The position numbers and the translations under genes are program-made. Of a DNA stretch of 40,080 nt, positions 16,063-24,839 are shown in pieces (within the stretch, counting starts at the first letter, position 1; every line of letters begins with the position of its first letter). Origin of the DNA: Clostridia bacterium (lineage in GTDB: Bacteria; Bacillota; Clostridia; Lachnospirales; Lachnospiraceae); the NCBI GenBank assembly GCA_910576325.1, contig CAJTIM010000032.1, positions 1 to 40,080 on the forward strand. Direction: 5' to 3'. The notes beneath the pieces were generated by a model. It did not search any database. It had not been told where the DNA came from and saw only the letters and a list, made by a program, of their open reading frames with translations.

Positions 16063-16962
16063 ATGGAACAAGAAAGACAGCAGCCAGTCTGGAAAAAAAC
16101 AACCCGCAAAAAAAGAAGAAAAAAGAGAAAACTAAACAAAACCCACCTAAGCCGCACAAATCGCACAAATCACACAAATCGCACACCCCACACAACCCAC
16201 CCCAAACAATCAAAACAATTCAAACGCCTTAAAACCTACGCCATAAGAGCCATAACCCTCCTAATCCTAACCACAATGCTCTTCCTCATGCTATGCGGCT
16301 GTCTCTACATCCGCGACTTTTTCCGCGAAAACAAAGCCGCCTCCCCCTCAAACTCCACCCCCGAAAGCCTATCCACCCCCGATCCATCCGCTCAAAAAAC
16401 CGCCGCCCCCTACACCATAATCCTAGACGCCGGCCACGGCGGAAACGACAGCGGCACCATAGAACAATCCACCGCCGAAAAAGACATAAACCTCTCCATC
16501 GCACTCAAAATGAAAGAACTTCTGGAGCAAAAAAATATCCAAGTCATCCTCACAAGAGACAAGGATATCTTCATGGAACTGGAAGAAAGAACCGAAATCG
16601 CCAAAAACGAAGAAGCAGACTTATTCCTAAGCATCCACTGCAACTACTACGAAGACGACAGCTCCATCCGCGGCCTGGAATGTTATTATAGCCAAGACTC
16701 ATCCGACGGAGAATATTACGCGGAAAAACTAATCGAAAGCCTGGAAGAAAAAGGCGACATCCTTTCAAGAAACGCAAAACCAGCCGAATATTTCGTCCTC
16801 AAAAACACAAACATCCCTTCCGTACTCGTAGAGACAGGCTATCTCTCCAACTACGCAGACAGAAAAGATCTCACATCCCAAAACTACCAGGAAAAACTAG
16901 CCGCAGAACTTGTAGAAGGCATATTAAAAGGCTTGAGAGACAAAAAGAGCGAACCAAAATAG
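16063..16962 (+). CDS. Membrane-anchored N-acetylmuramoyl-L-alanine amidase
   Basis: A 299-residue Amidase_3 enzyme that cuts the amide bond between muramic acid and the stem peptide. After a very basic cytoplasmic tail (KKTTRKKRRKKRK, then Thr/Asn/His/Arg repeats to about residue 50) come one membrane helix (near 60-82) and a Ser/Pro/Thr linker. The catalytic domain follows: zinc ligands H125 (DAGHGG), E139 and H192 (SIHCNYY) and catalytic E257 (VETGYLSN). Similar in layout to CwlD-type sporulation amidases, but I cannot assign that role. CAGGAG lies 7 nt before ATG. Its coding strand is A/C-rich and G-poor, opposite to the G/T-rich genes on both sides. Confidence 0.93.
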   Translation: MEQERQQPVWKKTTRKKRRKKRKLNKTHLSRTNRTNHTNRTPHTTHPKQSKQFKRLKTYAIRAITLLILTTMLFLMLCGCLYIRDFFRENKAASPSNSTPESLSTPDPSAQKTAAPYTIILDAGHGGNDSGTIEQSTAEKDINLSIALKMKELLEQKNIQVILTRDKDIFMELEERTEIAKNEEADLFLSIHCNYYEDDSSIRGLECYYSQDSSDGEYYAEKLIESLEEKGDILSRNAKPAEYFVLKNTNIPSVLVETGYLSNYADRKDLTSQNYQEKLAAELVEGILKGLRDKKSEPK

Positions 16963-17001
16963 ATCAACCAAACGTATTGCAAACCCCACACAACTCTACA
17001 T

Positions 17002-17763
17002 TCAAACCAAATCACCCCCCACATTAATTCCCCATAAGATTTTTCCGCTCCCGTTCAATCTGCCGAATACTCTTCTTAGGAGTAGGCAAATTCTCAGGCC
17101 CTTTCTGGAATGGATCTCTTTTCTGCCAAGCCCGCCATACAGTCCCTGATACCCTTTATTCTGAAAAATAGCATAATCACGCGGATGATGAATCCCTGCA
17201 AGCTGCGCAGCCTCCGCCAAAGATTTGTTGTGCACTTTCATTTCACGCCGAATGGCCAGACGTTTCAAATCTTCATTCAGATTATCATAATTCTCAATCA
17301 ATTCCTGCTGCCTTGTTTTCACAGCAAAATAAGTCTGACCGAGAGCAATGACTTTTTTACGAGGATCGCTGTTCTGCACGATAAGATAGCAGGCATAACG
17401 GGAAAGCGCATAATCGTCAATTACACGAACACCACCGTTAGGCATCGGAGATGATTTGCCGGCGTTGGCAAAATGTTCACTTACAATGTTTTCACTGTTT
17501 TCGCAAGCCTGCTTTGCACGTTCGATAACATTCAAAAAACGACGCCATTGTTTATACTCTAAAGCAGACTGCAATTCCCGTGCATACCAAAAATCTTCTC
17601 CATACCCATTTACATGCCGGATAGATTCAAACAGGGATTCCGTATAGCTTGTTTCCTCATCGGACATAAGCTTTTCCGAAAGGACACCTTCCGCCCTTCC
17701 CTGTCCGCCAAAGGTATTTTCAATTAACACATTTTTCTTCATTTCATCATCTTTTTCCATCAT
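17002..17763 (-). pseudogene. dinD: dinD, internally deleted
   Basis: The first ~215 residues from ATG 17763 (with GGGGGAGAT upstream) are a good match to DNA-damage-inducible protein D: FWYARELQSALEYKQWRRFLNVI, ALSRYACYLIVQNSDPRKKVIALGQTYFAVKTR, then DYAIFQNKGYQGLYGGLGRKEIH. After HSRKG the frame goes wrong (ICLLLRRVFGRL...). In another frame the true C-terminal tail appears (GPENLPTPKKSIRQIERERKN, stop at 17014-17016). The roughly 50-60 residues normally between these parts are missing, so an internal deletion with frameshift occurred near 17095-17105. DinD inhibits RecA-mediated strand exchange in E. coli; this copy is probably inactive. Confidence 0.85.
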
Positions 17764-17793
17764 AAATCTCCCCCCACTTTCATATCTGAGGAT

Positions 17794-17822
17794 AGCATAG
17801 CACGGGCAAAAGTACAAAGCAA
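17794..17822 (-). promoter_or_regulatory. Promoter of the dinD remnant
   Basis: On the minus strand: TTGCTT (17817-17822), a 17-bp spacer and TATGCT (17794-17799). I did not find a clear Firmicutes LexA box (CGAAC-N4-GTTCG) nearby, which is unexpected for a damage-inducible gene. The gap 17823-18138 otherwise holds only the forward promoter at 18008 and a short palindrome at 17865-17879. Confidence 0.5.
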
Positions 17823-18007
17823 CAAAACATCCATGTAAAATTCATACAAAGATCGACAGCTGCTGTTCACTCCGTGACCGGTAACAATCAACATTCCATC
17901 TTAACAACACAGCAAAAATGAAGCAGCACCAACCAAGCGCTCTCAATAGAATCCGCCAAAACTCTTACAAAAAGAATAAAGTACACCACAAAAATGAATC
18001 TCCGCAA

Positions 18008-18036
18008 TTGTGTTTCAAACAGAAGCGGCTTATAAT
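18008..18036 (+). promoter_or_regulatory. Sigma-A promoter of the PD-(D/E)XK-like gene
   Basis: TTGTGT (18008-18013), a 17-bp spacer and a consensus TATAAT (18031-18036). It lies about 100 bp upstream of the start codon at 18139, leaving an A-rich leader of about 95 nt. Confidence 0.65.
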
Positions 18037-18138
18037 GATAATAAAAAACACCCGCATCACCACCCTGCACAAATCAATTTCAAAAAGAGTGCATCAAGAA
18101 AATAAAACGAAACAGCAACAGAAAGGAACGCATATTTC

Positions 18139-19407
18139 ATGGGACTAAATGACACCGCCTGGCAATCCCTGTTTGACAAATATCATATTCCGGACGCCAT
18201 CGCCGCCCAGGGCCGGTTCACCATCTCCGCCGCCCGGATCAAAGAATTTCGCGAACCAAGACTGATGACCAAATTCGATCACAAGGTCAACCTTCCCGAA
18301 ATCTTTGCAGAAAACCACCTGACCATTCTGCCAATTACCCGGGGCGACTACGTGATCTCCACCTTTCAGGCATACGAAGAATTTCCTCAAACCCAAAAGG
18401 AACCCCAAAGAATATCCATCCCGCCCCATCTCCAAACCCTGAGTCCGAAGTTCCTGGTAAGCGAGGCCATCGCCCTAAACTGTGCCAATGCCTGCGGAAT
18501 CCTTGGGGACTTTTTAGAAGAGGAACAATTGGTCCCCACAGTCAGCGGCCGTATGAGCTCCGGCTCCTTTGCATTTTACATCAACACAGAGCGGGGCCGC
18601 CAGATGCTTGAAGTGAGCAGCTCACAGATTGAGATTGACGCCGCCTACGAGGGAACAGGCTGTCTTGCCCTGTTTGAAGCCAAGAGAGATTTATCCGACG
18701 ACTTCCTGGTACGCCAGATTTATTATCCTATGCGCGCCTGGTGCGAGCGCATTACAAAGCCGGTAAAGCCCGTATTTCTGGTTTTTTCCAACGGTATATT
18801 TCATCTCTGTCAGTATGAGTTTCAGGATGTCATGCACTACAACTCCCTGTCCCTTGTAAAGCAGAAGAGCTACGCCATTGCCACGGAAATTACCCTGCGC
18901 GATATAGAAGATCTCTTAAAAACCACAAAGCCGCAGCCGGAGCCGTCCGTTTCCTTCCCCCAGGCAAACAGCATGGCCCGTATCATCAACCTGATGGAGC
19001 TTCTCTTTGAAAAGCCCATGACAAGGCAGGAGATTACGACGCAATACGCCTTCGACGATCGTCAGACAAACTACTATACGGATGCCGGACGCTATCTGGA
19101 CATGATGGAAAAAGGGACCGAGCAGGGAACCATTACATTCCGGCTGTCAGATCTGGGCCGTCACATTATGGAATTGGGCTACCGGGAACGTCAGCTTGCG
19201 GTTATCACACAGATCCTGAAGCACAGAGCCTTCCGGCAAACTCTTAAGGTCTGCCTGCAATGCGGAGAGATGCCGGATGCACGGACCGTTGTGGGAATTA
19301 TGAAAGAGTCCAATCTCTACCAGGTCAAATCCGACAGCACCTTTTTCCGCCGTTCTTCCACCATTGTGGGCTGGATGAGGTGGATTTTAAGCATTGTACA
19401 GACATAA
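18139..19407 (+). CDS. Orphan PD-(D/E)XK-like protein (possible restriction-type nuclease)
   Basis: A 422-residue cytosolic protein I cannot name with certainty. Residues 160-205 (SSQIEIDAAYEGTGCLALFEAKRDLSDDFLVRQIYYPMR) fit the PD-(D/E)XK nuclease core: D167, then E180-A-K182 at the end of a beta strand, followed by a helix with Q and R. The C-terminal third (from about 280, MARIINLMELLFEKPMTRQEITTQYAFDDRQTNYYTDAGRYLDMM) looks like a winged helix for DNA binding. That layout suits a type II restriction endonuclease or a nuclease-derived regulator. No methyltransferase gene is adjacent, so if active its target must be avoided in another way. AAAGGAA lies 10 nt before ATG. Confidence 0.65.
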   Translation: MGLNDTAWQSLFDKYHIPDAIAAQGRFTISAARIKEFREPRLMTKFDHKVNLPEIFAENHLTILPITRGDYVISTFQAYEEFPQTQKEPQRISIPPHLQTLSPKFLVSEAIALNCANACGILGDFLEEEQLVPTVSGRMSSGSFAFYINTERGRQMLEVSSSQIEIDAAYEGTGCLALFEAKRDLSDDFLVRQIYYPMRAWCERITKPVKPVFLVFSNGIFHLCQYEFQDVMHYNSLSLVKQKSYAIATEITLRDIEDLLKTTKPQPEPSVSFPQANSMARIINLMELLFEKPMTRQEITTQYAFDDRQTNYYTDAGRYLDMMEKGTEQGTITFRLSDLGRHIMELGYRERQLAVITQILKHRAFRQTLKVCLQCGEMPDARTVVGIMKESNLYQVKSDSTFFRRSSTIVGWMRWILSIVQT

Positions 19408-19488
19408 ATTCCTTCTTCCCGCAGGCAGCGAGCCAAGCGGGTATGCAGGTATGTCCATTTGACTCAATGAAACAGAGGTGATAAAGCA

Positions 19489-20178
19489 ATGTCAAAAATA
19501 TTAGTGATAGAAGATGATTTGCCCTTAAGCACCGGGCTGTGCTTTGAATTGGATACAAGCGGCTATCTAACCGTGGCCGCCTATAGCTGTCAGAAGGCCC
19601 GTCAGTTTATAAAAATCGATCATTTCGATCTGGCAATTCTGGATATCAACCTTCCCGACGGAGACGGCTTTGACCTTTGCCGGGAAATAAAAAAGGAACA
19701 GCCGGAGCTTCCGGTGATCTTTCTGACGGCCAAGGATCTGGAGCAGGATGTACTAAAAGGCTTTGATCTGGGCGCAGACGACTATATTACAAAACCCTTT
19801 CATATGCAGATTCTGAAGCGCCGCGTGGAAGTTGCGCTGCGCCGGGGAACCGGGAGTATCAAAGCTTCGGAGGAAGGCTATGACGACGGGTTTCTTCGGC
19901 TGGATTTTCATACCCTTACGGCTGTCCGAAACGGAGAGCAGCAGCCTATCACGCCTAATGAATATAAGCTTCTGCGGCTTCTGACAGCTCACGCCGGCAA
20001 TCTTGTGACACGTCAGCTTCTGTTGGAAAAGCTGTGGGACTGTGACGGAAATTATGTTGACGACCATACGCTGACCGTGACCATGAACCGGCTGCGGTCA
20101 AAGATTGAGGATGCAGACCATTCCTATATTCGGACAGTGCGGGGAATGGGGTATATCTGGACAGGAGAAAAGCTATGA
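19489..20178 (+). CDS. OmpR-family response regulator
   Basis: A 229-residue regulator with a receiver domain (acidic pair E8/D9/D10, phospho-acceptor D52 in AILDINLPDGDG, T80-region FLTAKD, K in YITKPF) and a C-terminal winged helix (ITPNEYKLLRLL... TVTMNRLRSKIE... RTVRGMGYIW). Its stop overlaps the kinase start by 4 bp. With the kinase and the downstream transporter genes it forms a Bce/Vra-like unit, most likely sensing and answering antimicrobial peptides. Confidence 0.95.
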   Translation: MSKILVIEDDLPLSTGLCFELDTSGYLTVAAYSCQKARQFIKIDHFDLAILDINLPDGDGFDLCREIKKEQPELPVIFLTAKDLEQDVLKGFDLGADDYITKPFHMQILKRRVEVALRRGTGSIKASEEGYDDGFLRLDFHTLTAVRNGEQQPITPNEYKLLRLLTAHAGNLVTRQLLLEKLWDCDGNYVDDHTLTVTMNRLRSKIEDADHSYIRTVRGMGYIWTGEKL

Positions 20179-21197
20179 GAAGGCCCGAAATTCAGCGCAT
20201 ACCGGCGAACATTCTCCTGTCGCTCACAGCGCTTTTTCTTATTTTAGCAGGAGTGCTGTGGGACTATATACCATATGCGGCAACGCGCATCATGTTCCCT
20301 GCGTCCGGCGCTCTGATTCTGCTTTTCACAGCCCTGTGGAAAAGGGGTCAGAGGCGGCAGGAATCTGATTTTGCAAATCATATCTGCCAGACGGTGGACG
20401 CGCTCCTGGACAGGCGTGATCCGGAATGGTTTCAGCCTTTTGAGGATTCACAGGTTTCCAAGGTACAGGGAAAGCTTTTGCAGTATTATGATCGTATGCA
20501 GGAGGGCAGGAGACAGAGCGAGCAGGATAAACAGACGCTCCAGGAGATGGTCAGTGATATTTCTCATCAGGTTAAAACGCCTGTTGCGAATATACGCATG
20601 TTTACGGGGATTTTGCAGGAACATTCACTGTCCTGCGAAAAGCAGGCGGAGTTTCTTGCTACAATGGCTGCCCAGACTGACAAACTGGACTTCCTTATGC
20701 AGTCGCTGATTAAAATGTCCCGGCTGGAGACGGGAACCTTTGCCTTACATATGGAGGACGGCAGCCTATACAATACCATTGCGGAGGCGGTGAACGGTGT
20801 CTGGGCCAAGGCGGATCGGAAACACATCCGCATGGAGGTGGAATGTGACGGCCGGATAAGCGTTAGGCATGATGCAAAATGGACTGCGGAGGCTCTTGGG
20901 AATATTCTGGATAATGCCGTGAAGTATACGCCGGAGGGCGGAGCGGTTCGTGTGTGCGTCCGTCCGTGGCATTTTTATACCCGGATTGATATTGAGGATA
21001 CGGGGATTGGAATTGCAAAAGAGCATTATCATGATGTGTTTCAGCGGTTCTACCGGGGCGGAGAGCAGGCTTCTTCGGAGGGTGTAGGGCTTGGACTTTA
21101 CCTGGCCAGAGGGATTGTTACGCGGCAGATGGGATATATCAGTGTGAAATCAGAGGCGGGAAAGGGGACTGTTTTTTCGGTGTTTCTGCTGAATTGA
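20175..21197 (+). CDS. Sensor histidine kinase
   Basis: A 340-residue kinase with two closely spaced membrane helices (near residues 11-30 and 38-55) and almost no outer loop, the intramembrane-sensing layout of Bce-type kinases, which detect signals through their ABC transporter. The phosphorylated histidine is H131 in ISHQVKTPVANI. The ATPase part has the N box (NILDNAVKYTPEGG), G1 (DTGIGI) and G2 (GVGLGLYLAR). It starts within the regulator stop codon. Four downstream genes on the same strand are its likely targets. Confidence 0.94.
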   Translation: MRRPEIQRIPANILLSLTALFLILAGVLWDYIPYAATRIMFPASGALILLFTALWKRGQRRQESDFANHICQTVDALLDRRDPEWFQPFEDSQVSKVQGKLLQYYDRMQEGRRQSEQDKQTLQEMVSDISHQVKTPVANIRMFTGILQEHSLSCEKQAEFLATMAAQTDKLDFLMQSLIKMSRLETGTFALHMEDGSLYNTIAEAVNGVWAKADRKHIRMEVECDGRISVRHDAKWTAEALGNILDNAVKYTPEGGAVRVCVRPWHFYTRIDIEDTGIGIAKEHYHDVFQRFYRGGEQASSEGVGLGLYLARGIVTRQMGYISVKSEAGKGTVFSVFLLN

Positions 21198-21275
21198 GTT
21201 TTTATAATTTCCTGCCGGTGCGATATGGAAAGCTATTTATGCATGTCGGTACAGGGGGAGGATGAGGGCGAAGAA

Positions 21276-21941
21276 GTGGATATTGTTAAGATTTATCATT
21301 TGAAAAAATATTTTTGGGAAGGAGTTCGGCAGATTAAGGCGCTTGACGGGATTGAGCTGGCTATTGAGAAGGGGCGGCTTACTGCGATTGTGGGGGCTTC
21401 CGGGTCGGGGAAAACGACGCTTCTCAATACGATTGGAGGATTGTATCGGCCTACACAGGGGGAGGTCTGGGTTGACGGGGTTAATCTGGGGGAGCTGTCG
21501 GAGGATCAGCTTACGATTTTCCGGCGCAGGAAGGCAGGATTTGTTTTTCAGAATTATAATCTGATTCCGGAGCTGACGGTTCGGGAGAATATTTTGTTTC
21601 CGCTGGCTTTGGACGGGCTGCGGGCGGATGAGGTTTTTTTTCGGGAGATTGCAGGGCTTTTGGGGCTTGAGCATAGGTTGGATGATTATTCTTATGAGCT
21701 TTCCGGAGGGGAACGGCAGTGTGCGGCGATAGCGAGGGCTTTGATTACGAGGCCCTCTCTTATTTTGGCGGATGAGCCGACCGGGAGTTTGGATGTGAGG
21801 TCGGCGCAGAATGTGGCCGGGGTTTTAAAAATGGCAGTGGAGATGTTTGGGCAGACGGTGGTGATGGTTACGCATAATTTGGAGATTGCACAGGTAGCAG
21901 ATCGGGTGGTGAGGGTGAAGGATGGAAGGACGGACGCTTAG
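21276..21941 (+). CDS. ABC transporter ATPase (MacB/Bce type), first copy
   Basis: A 221-residue ATPase if started at GTG 21276 (GAGGG 7 nt upstream); an ATG at 21225 would add 17 low-complexity acidic residues and has no good ribosome binding site. Walker [26 protein letters not shown], signature LSGGERQCAAIARAL and Walker [12 protein letters not shown] are present. The family is that of lipoprotein/peptide transport ATPases paired with FtsX-type permeases. It ends just before a half palindrome (21951) and 267 bp before the large permease. A second, similar ATPase lies after the permease (24840). Confidence 0.9.
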   Translation: MDIVKIYHLKKYFWEGVRQIKALDGIELAIEKGRLTAIVGASGSGKTTLLNTIGGLYRPTQGEVWVDGVNLGELSEDQLTIFRRRKAGFVFQNYNLIPELTVRENILFPLALDGLRADEVFFREIAGLLGLEHRLDDYSYELSGGERQCAAIARALITRPSLILADEPTGSLDVRSAQNVAGVLKMAVEMFGQTVVMVTHNLEIAQVADRVVRVKDGRTDA

Positions 21942-21950
21942 GGGCTGCCG

Positions 21951-22044
21951 CAAAAGAATCCGGCTGCCATTTCCATATCCTGTGTTCGGACGGTTCGCGT
22001 ACATTCTGCCTGCTCTGGGCGTACATTGACCTGGGGAGTTTTGG
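21951..22044. repeat. Long imperfect palindrome family, half copy (copy 2)
   Basis: Ten bases after the ATPase stop. The stretch from CCATATCCTGTGTTCGGACG through ACATTGACCTGGGGAGTTTT is nearly identical to the left arm of the copy at 32666, but no matching right arm follows. The outer part (GGGGCTGCCGC...) differs from both other copies. It looks like a truncated member of the family. Confidence 0.75.
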
Positions 22045-22064
22045 GGAGGTAGGAGGGGGAAGGT

Positions 22065-22104
22065 ACAAAAGTGTAACTTTTGTGTGCCTTGGTTGTAACT
22101 TTTG
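22065..22104 (+). promoter_or_regulatory. Direct repeat TGTAACTTTTG before the ABC permease
   Basis: TGTAACTTTTG occurs at 22072-22082 and 22094-22104, exactly 22 bp apart. The first is also part of a palindrome (ACAAAAGT 22065-22072 with ACTTTTGT 22076-22083). Sited about 100 bp upstream of the permease start, behind the two-component genes, it is a good candidate binding site for the OmpR-type regulator at 19489. Binding is inferred. Confidence 0.5.
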
Positions 22105-22207
22105 GGTGGTATGGTGGTATTTGGTGTAGGGAGGTGTTGGCGGGGATGGGTGAGGGGATTTTGAGAACTGGTGGTTGGGGAATGATTGGTTTTTTGGAGG
22201 GTTGTTT

Positions 22208-24805
22208 ATGGATGATATGATGAAGGTTTTGACGAGACGGAGTTTTGGGGCGGGGAAGGCTCGGAATTTGATGGCGGTTTTGGCTATTGCTTTGACGGCA
22301 GTGCTTTTTACGGGGATTACGACAATTGTGATTGGGACTTCTCAGTCTTTTACTTTGACGATGCAGATGCAGAAGATGAGCCGGTCGGATGGGGAGCTTC
22401 GGTATATGACGGAGGATCAGTTTGAGGCTTTGAGGCGGGCGGATTTTGTGAAGGAGGCGGGGCTGCGGCTTCCGGTGGGGTTTCTTTCGAATGTCAGGCG
22501 GCATAATGTGGAGCTGGATGTGGCGGATGAAGTTCAGGCGGGGCTGACTTTTTGTCTGCCTGTTTATGGCAGGTGTCCGGAAAGGGCTAATGAGGTGGTG
22601 GCTTCAGATGCTGCTTTGCGGGCTTTGGGGGTGGAGCCGGAGGTTGGGGCGGAAATTCTGATTGAGTTTTCGGCACATGGGAAGGAGTATACGCTTCCGA
22701 TGGTGGTTTCCGGCTGGTATAAGGCGCTTAATGGTCAGATGAGTGTGATGTGGGCAGGGACTGCTTTTCGGGATGCTTACCCGGAGATTTTCCGTTATAC
22801 GTATCGGGAGGATCGGGAGCTGGCGGGGACGTATTTTTCAGATTTTACGGTTTACAGTGCGGCCGGCTTGGAGGGGAAGCTTAAGGAGCTGGTTTATGAG
22901 CTTGGGGGTGTATCGGGTGACGCAGGGGCGCCTGATTATTTGCAGGCTGTAGTAAATCAGGTGACGAATGGGCGGCTCAGTCCTTTTCAGATTGCGGCGG
23001 TGGCTTTTTTCGGCCTGTTGTTTATGGCTTGCGGGTATCTGCTGATATTTAATGTGTTTGATATTGCCGTTATGCAGGATATCCGCCGGTTTGGGCTGTA
23101 TCGGACGATTGGCATGAGCCGCAAGCAGGTGCGGGGGATGGTGAACCGGCAGGCGTTCTGGCTTAGCTGTATGGGGATTCCTATTGGTCTCTTGATTGGT
23201 TTTTTTGCGGGGAGGGCGGCTCTGCCTTTGATGATGAGTATGGTGGCTACGGAGTATCGGTATCTTTCCGCAGATGTTTCGCCTTCGCCGCTGCTGTTTG
23301 TGATTGCGGCGGCTTTGACGGGGCTGACGGTTTTTTGCAGTACGCGAAAGCCTGTCCGGGTTGCGGCAAATACGCCGCCTATTGAGGCGTTTCGCTATGT
23401 TGAGAGTGTCGGCGGGCGGCGGGCTTCCCGTAAAAGTGCTCTGGTTGCGGATATCCGGCGGCTGGCCTGGTCGAATCTGGGGAGGAACAGACGGCGGACG
23501 GTGTTTATTATGCTTTCTTTGATGCTGTGTGTGGTGCTTCTTAACTGCGCGGGTACGGCGGCGGACAGTATGGATGTGGAGAAAGAGACGGCTTTTATGA
23601 TCCGCACGGATTTTGCTGTGGTAAATGCGGTGAGCACCAGTAATACCAAGGGGTTTGCCCGGCGAACCCACGGGCTGCGGCCGGAGACGGTTGCGGAGAT
23701 AGCCGCCCGGCCCGGTGTTACCGGAGGCTCCGTGATCTACAAGAACACGGCGGAGGATGCGGATGTTACTTATGATTTTGATTTCGGCCGTGCTATGACG
23801 GGGGAAACCTTTGTAAATGATTACAGCGGACTTACCTTTGAATTTGACGAGATTTATAACAGACACGGTCTTGGAAATGACGGGCATTTTATCTGCAATG
23901 TGTATGGGATGGAGGAGGTGGCCCTTTCCCGGATGGATCTGCGTGAGGGGGAGACGGATGCCCATGCACTTTTTGAGAGAATGTCCCGGGGGGAGGGCGC
24001 TTTGGTTGGCGTGCCTGTGGAACGAAGGGATATGTCACTGCTGCCGGTTCTTGATCTGCTGGAGGTCGGCGATGTGATTACGGTTTACAAAAACGGTGTG
24101 CAGGTGATGGAACTGCCGGTGCTGGCAAAGGCGGCGCTTTCCAGTGATGATGAGGAGATTGGTTATACGATAAATGGCGTCAATGAGGTTGGGGGAGACA
24201 GTTTGTTTTTATACCTTCCGGCCAGGGTGTATGAGGAGCTTTATGAGGAACCGACGGTTTATAAGTATTCCTTTGATGTAGAGGAGGGATATGAGGAAGA
24301 GATGACAGCATTTTTGGAGGACTTTATGGAGCATACGGACCCGGATATCAATTATCTTTCGGCCAGGGCTGCCCGTGAAAGTTCGGAGGGAACCCGGAGG
24401 ATGATTCGCTTTGTGGGCGGATTTGTAGGGATGATTTTTGGCCTGGCCGGGGTGCTGAATCTGATGAATACCATTGTCACTACAATTTTGACGCGCCGTC
24501 ATGAGTTTGCGGCGATGGAGAGTGTGGGCATGACCAGGCGGCAGCTGACGAAAATGATGATGTATGAGGGTGTTTATTATGCGGCAGGGGCGTGTGCTTT
24601 GGGTCTGATTCTGGCAGCGATACTGGATTTGACAGTGGTGAAGGGGATGGTGGAATCTATGTGGCAGTTTACCTTTCATTTCACATTGACACCGGCTCTG
24701 GCGGCCTGTGGGGTTCTGCTGACGGTGTCGGCGGTTGTTCCGGTTCTGGCTCTGCGCTGCTTTCATAAGGGCAGTATTGTGGAGCAGCTTCGCATGGCAG
24801 AGTAG
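22208..24805 (+). CDS. FtsX-type ABC permease with large extracytoplasmic domains
   Basis: An 865-residue permease. The start at 22208 has GGAGGG 7 nt upstream. A first helix (near residues 20-45) leads to a ~200-residue outer domain. Then come three helices with FtsX-type motifs (YLLIFNVFDIAVMQDIRRFGLYRTIGMSRKQVR), a fourth near residues 430-450, a second ~240-residue outer domain, and a C-terminal FtsX block (LMNTIVTTILTRRHEFAAMESVGMTRRQL) with three helices. This fits the MacB/YknZ-like family with duplicated FtsX domains. It is flanked by two ATPases and lies downstream of a Bce-like two-component pair, so export or removal of antimicrobial peptides is likely. The coding strand is strongly G/T-rich in the first half. 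Confidence 0.9.
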   Translation: MDDMMKVLTRRSFGAGKARNLMAVLAIALTAVLFTGITTIVIGTSQSFTLTMQMQKMSRSDGELRYMTEDQFEALRRADFVKEAGLRLPVGFLSNVRRHNVELDVADEVQAGLTFCLPVYGRCPERANEVVASDAALRALGVEPEVGAEILIEFSAHGKEYTLPMVVSGWYKALNGQMSVMWAGTAFRDAYPEIFRYTYREDRELAGTYFSDFTVYSAAGLEGKLKELVYELGGVSGDAGAPDYLQAVVNQVTNGRLSPFQIAAVAFFGLLFMACGYLLIFNVFDIAVMQDIRRFGLYRTIGMSRKQVRGMVNRQAFWLSCMGIPIGLLIGFFAGRAALPLMMSMVATEYRYLSADVSPSPLLFVIAAALTGLTVFCSTRKPVRVAANTPPIEAFRYVESVGGRRASRKSALVADIRRLAWSNLGRNRRRTVFIMLSLMLCVVLLNCAGTAADSMDVEKETAFMIRTDFAVVNAVSTSNTKGFARRTHGLRPETVAEIAARPGVTGGSVIYKNTAEDADVTYDFDFGRAMTGETFVNDYSGLTFEFDEIYNRHGLGNDGHFICNVYGMEEVALSRMDLREGETDAHALFERMSRGEGALVGVPVERRDMSLLPVLDLLEVGDVITVYKNGVQVMELPVLAKAALSSDDEEIGYTINGVNEVGGDSLFLYLPARVYEELYEEPTVYKYSFDVEEGYEEEMTAFLEDFMEHTDPDINYLSARAARESSEGTRRMIRFVGGFVGMIFGLAGVLNLMNTIVTTILTRRHEFAAMESVGMTRRQLTKMMMYEGVYYAAGACALGLILAAILDLTVVKGMVESMWQFTFHFTLTPALAACGVLLTVSAVVPVLALRCFHKGSIVEQLRMAE

Positions 24806-24839
24806 TTTTTTTGGACTGATGCGGGAAAGGAGAAAGATG

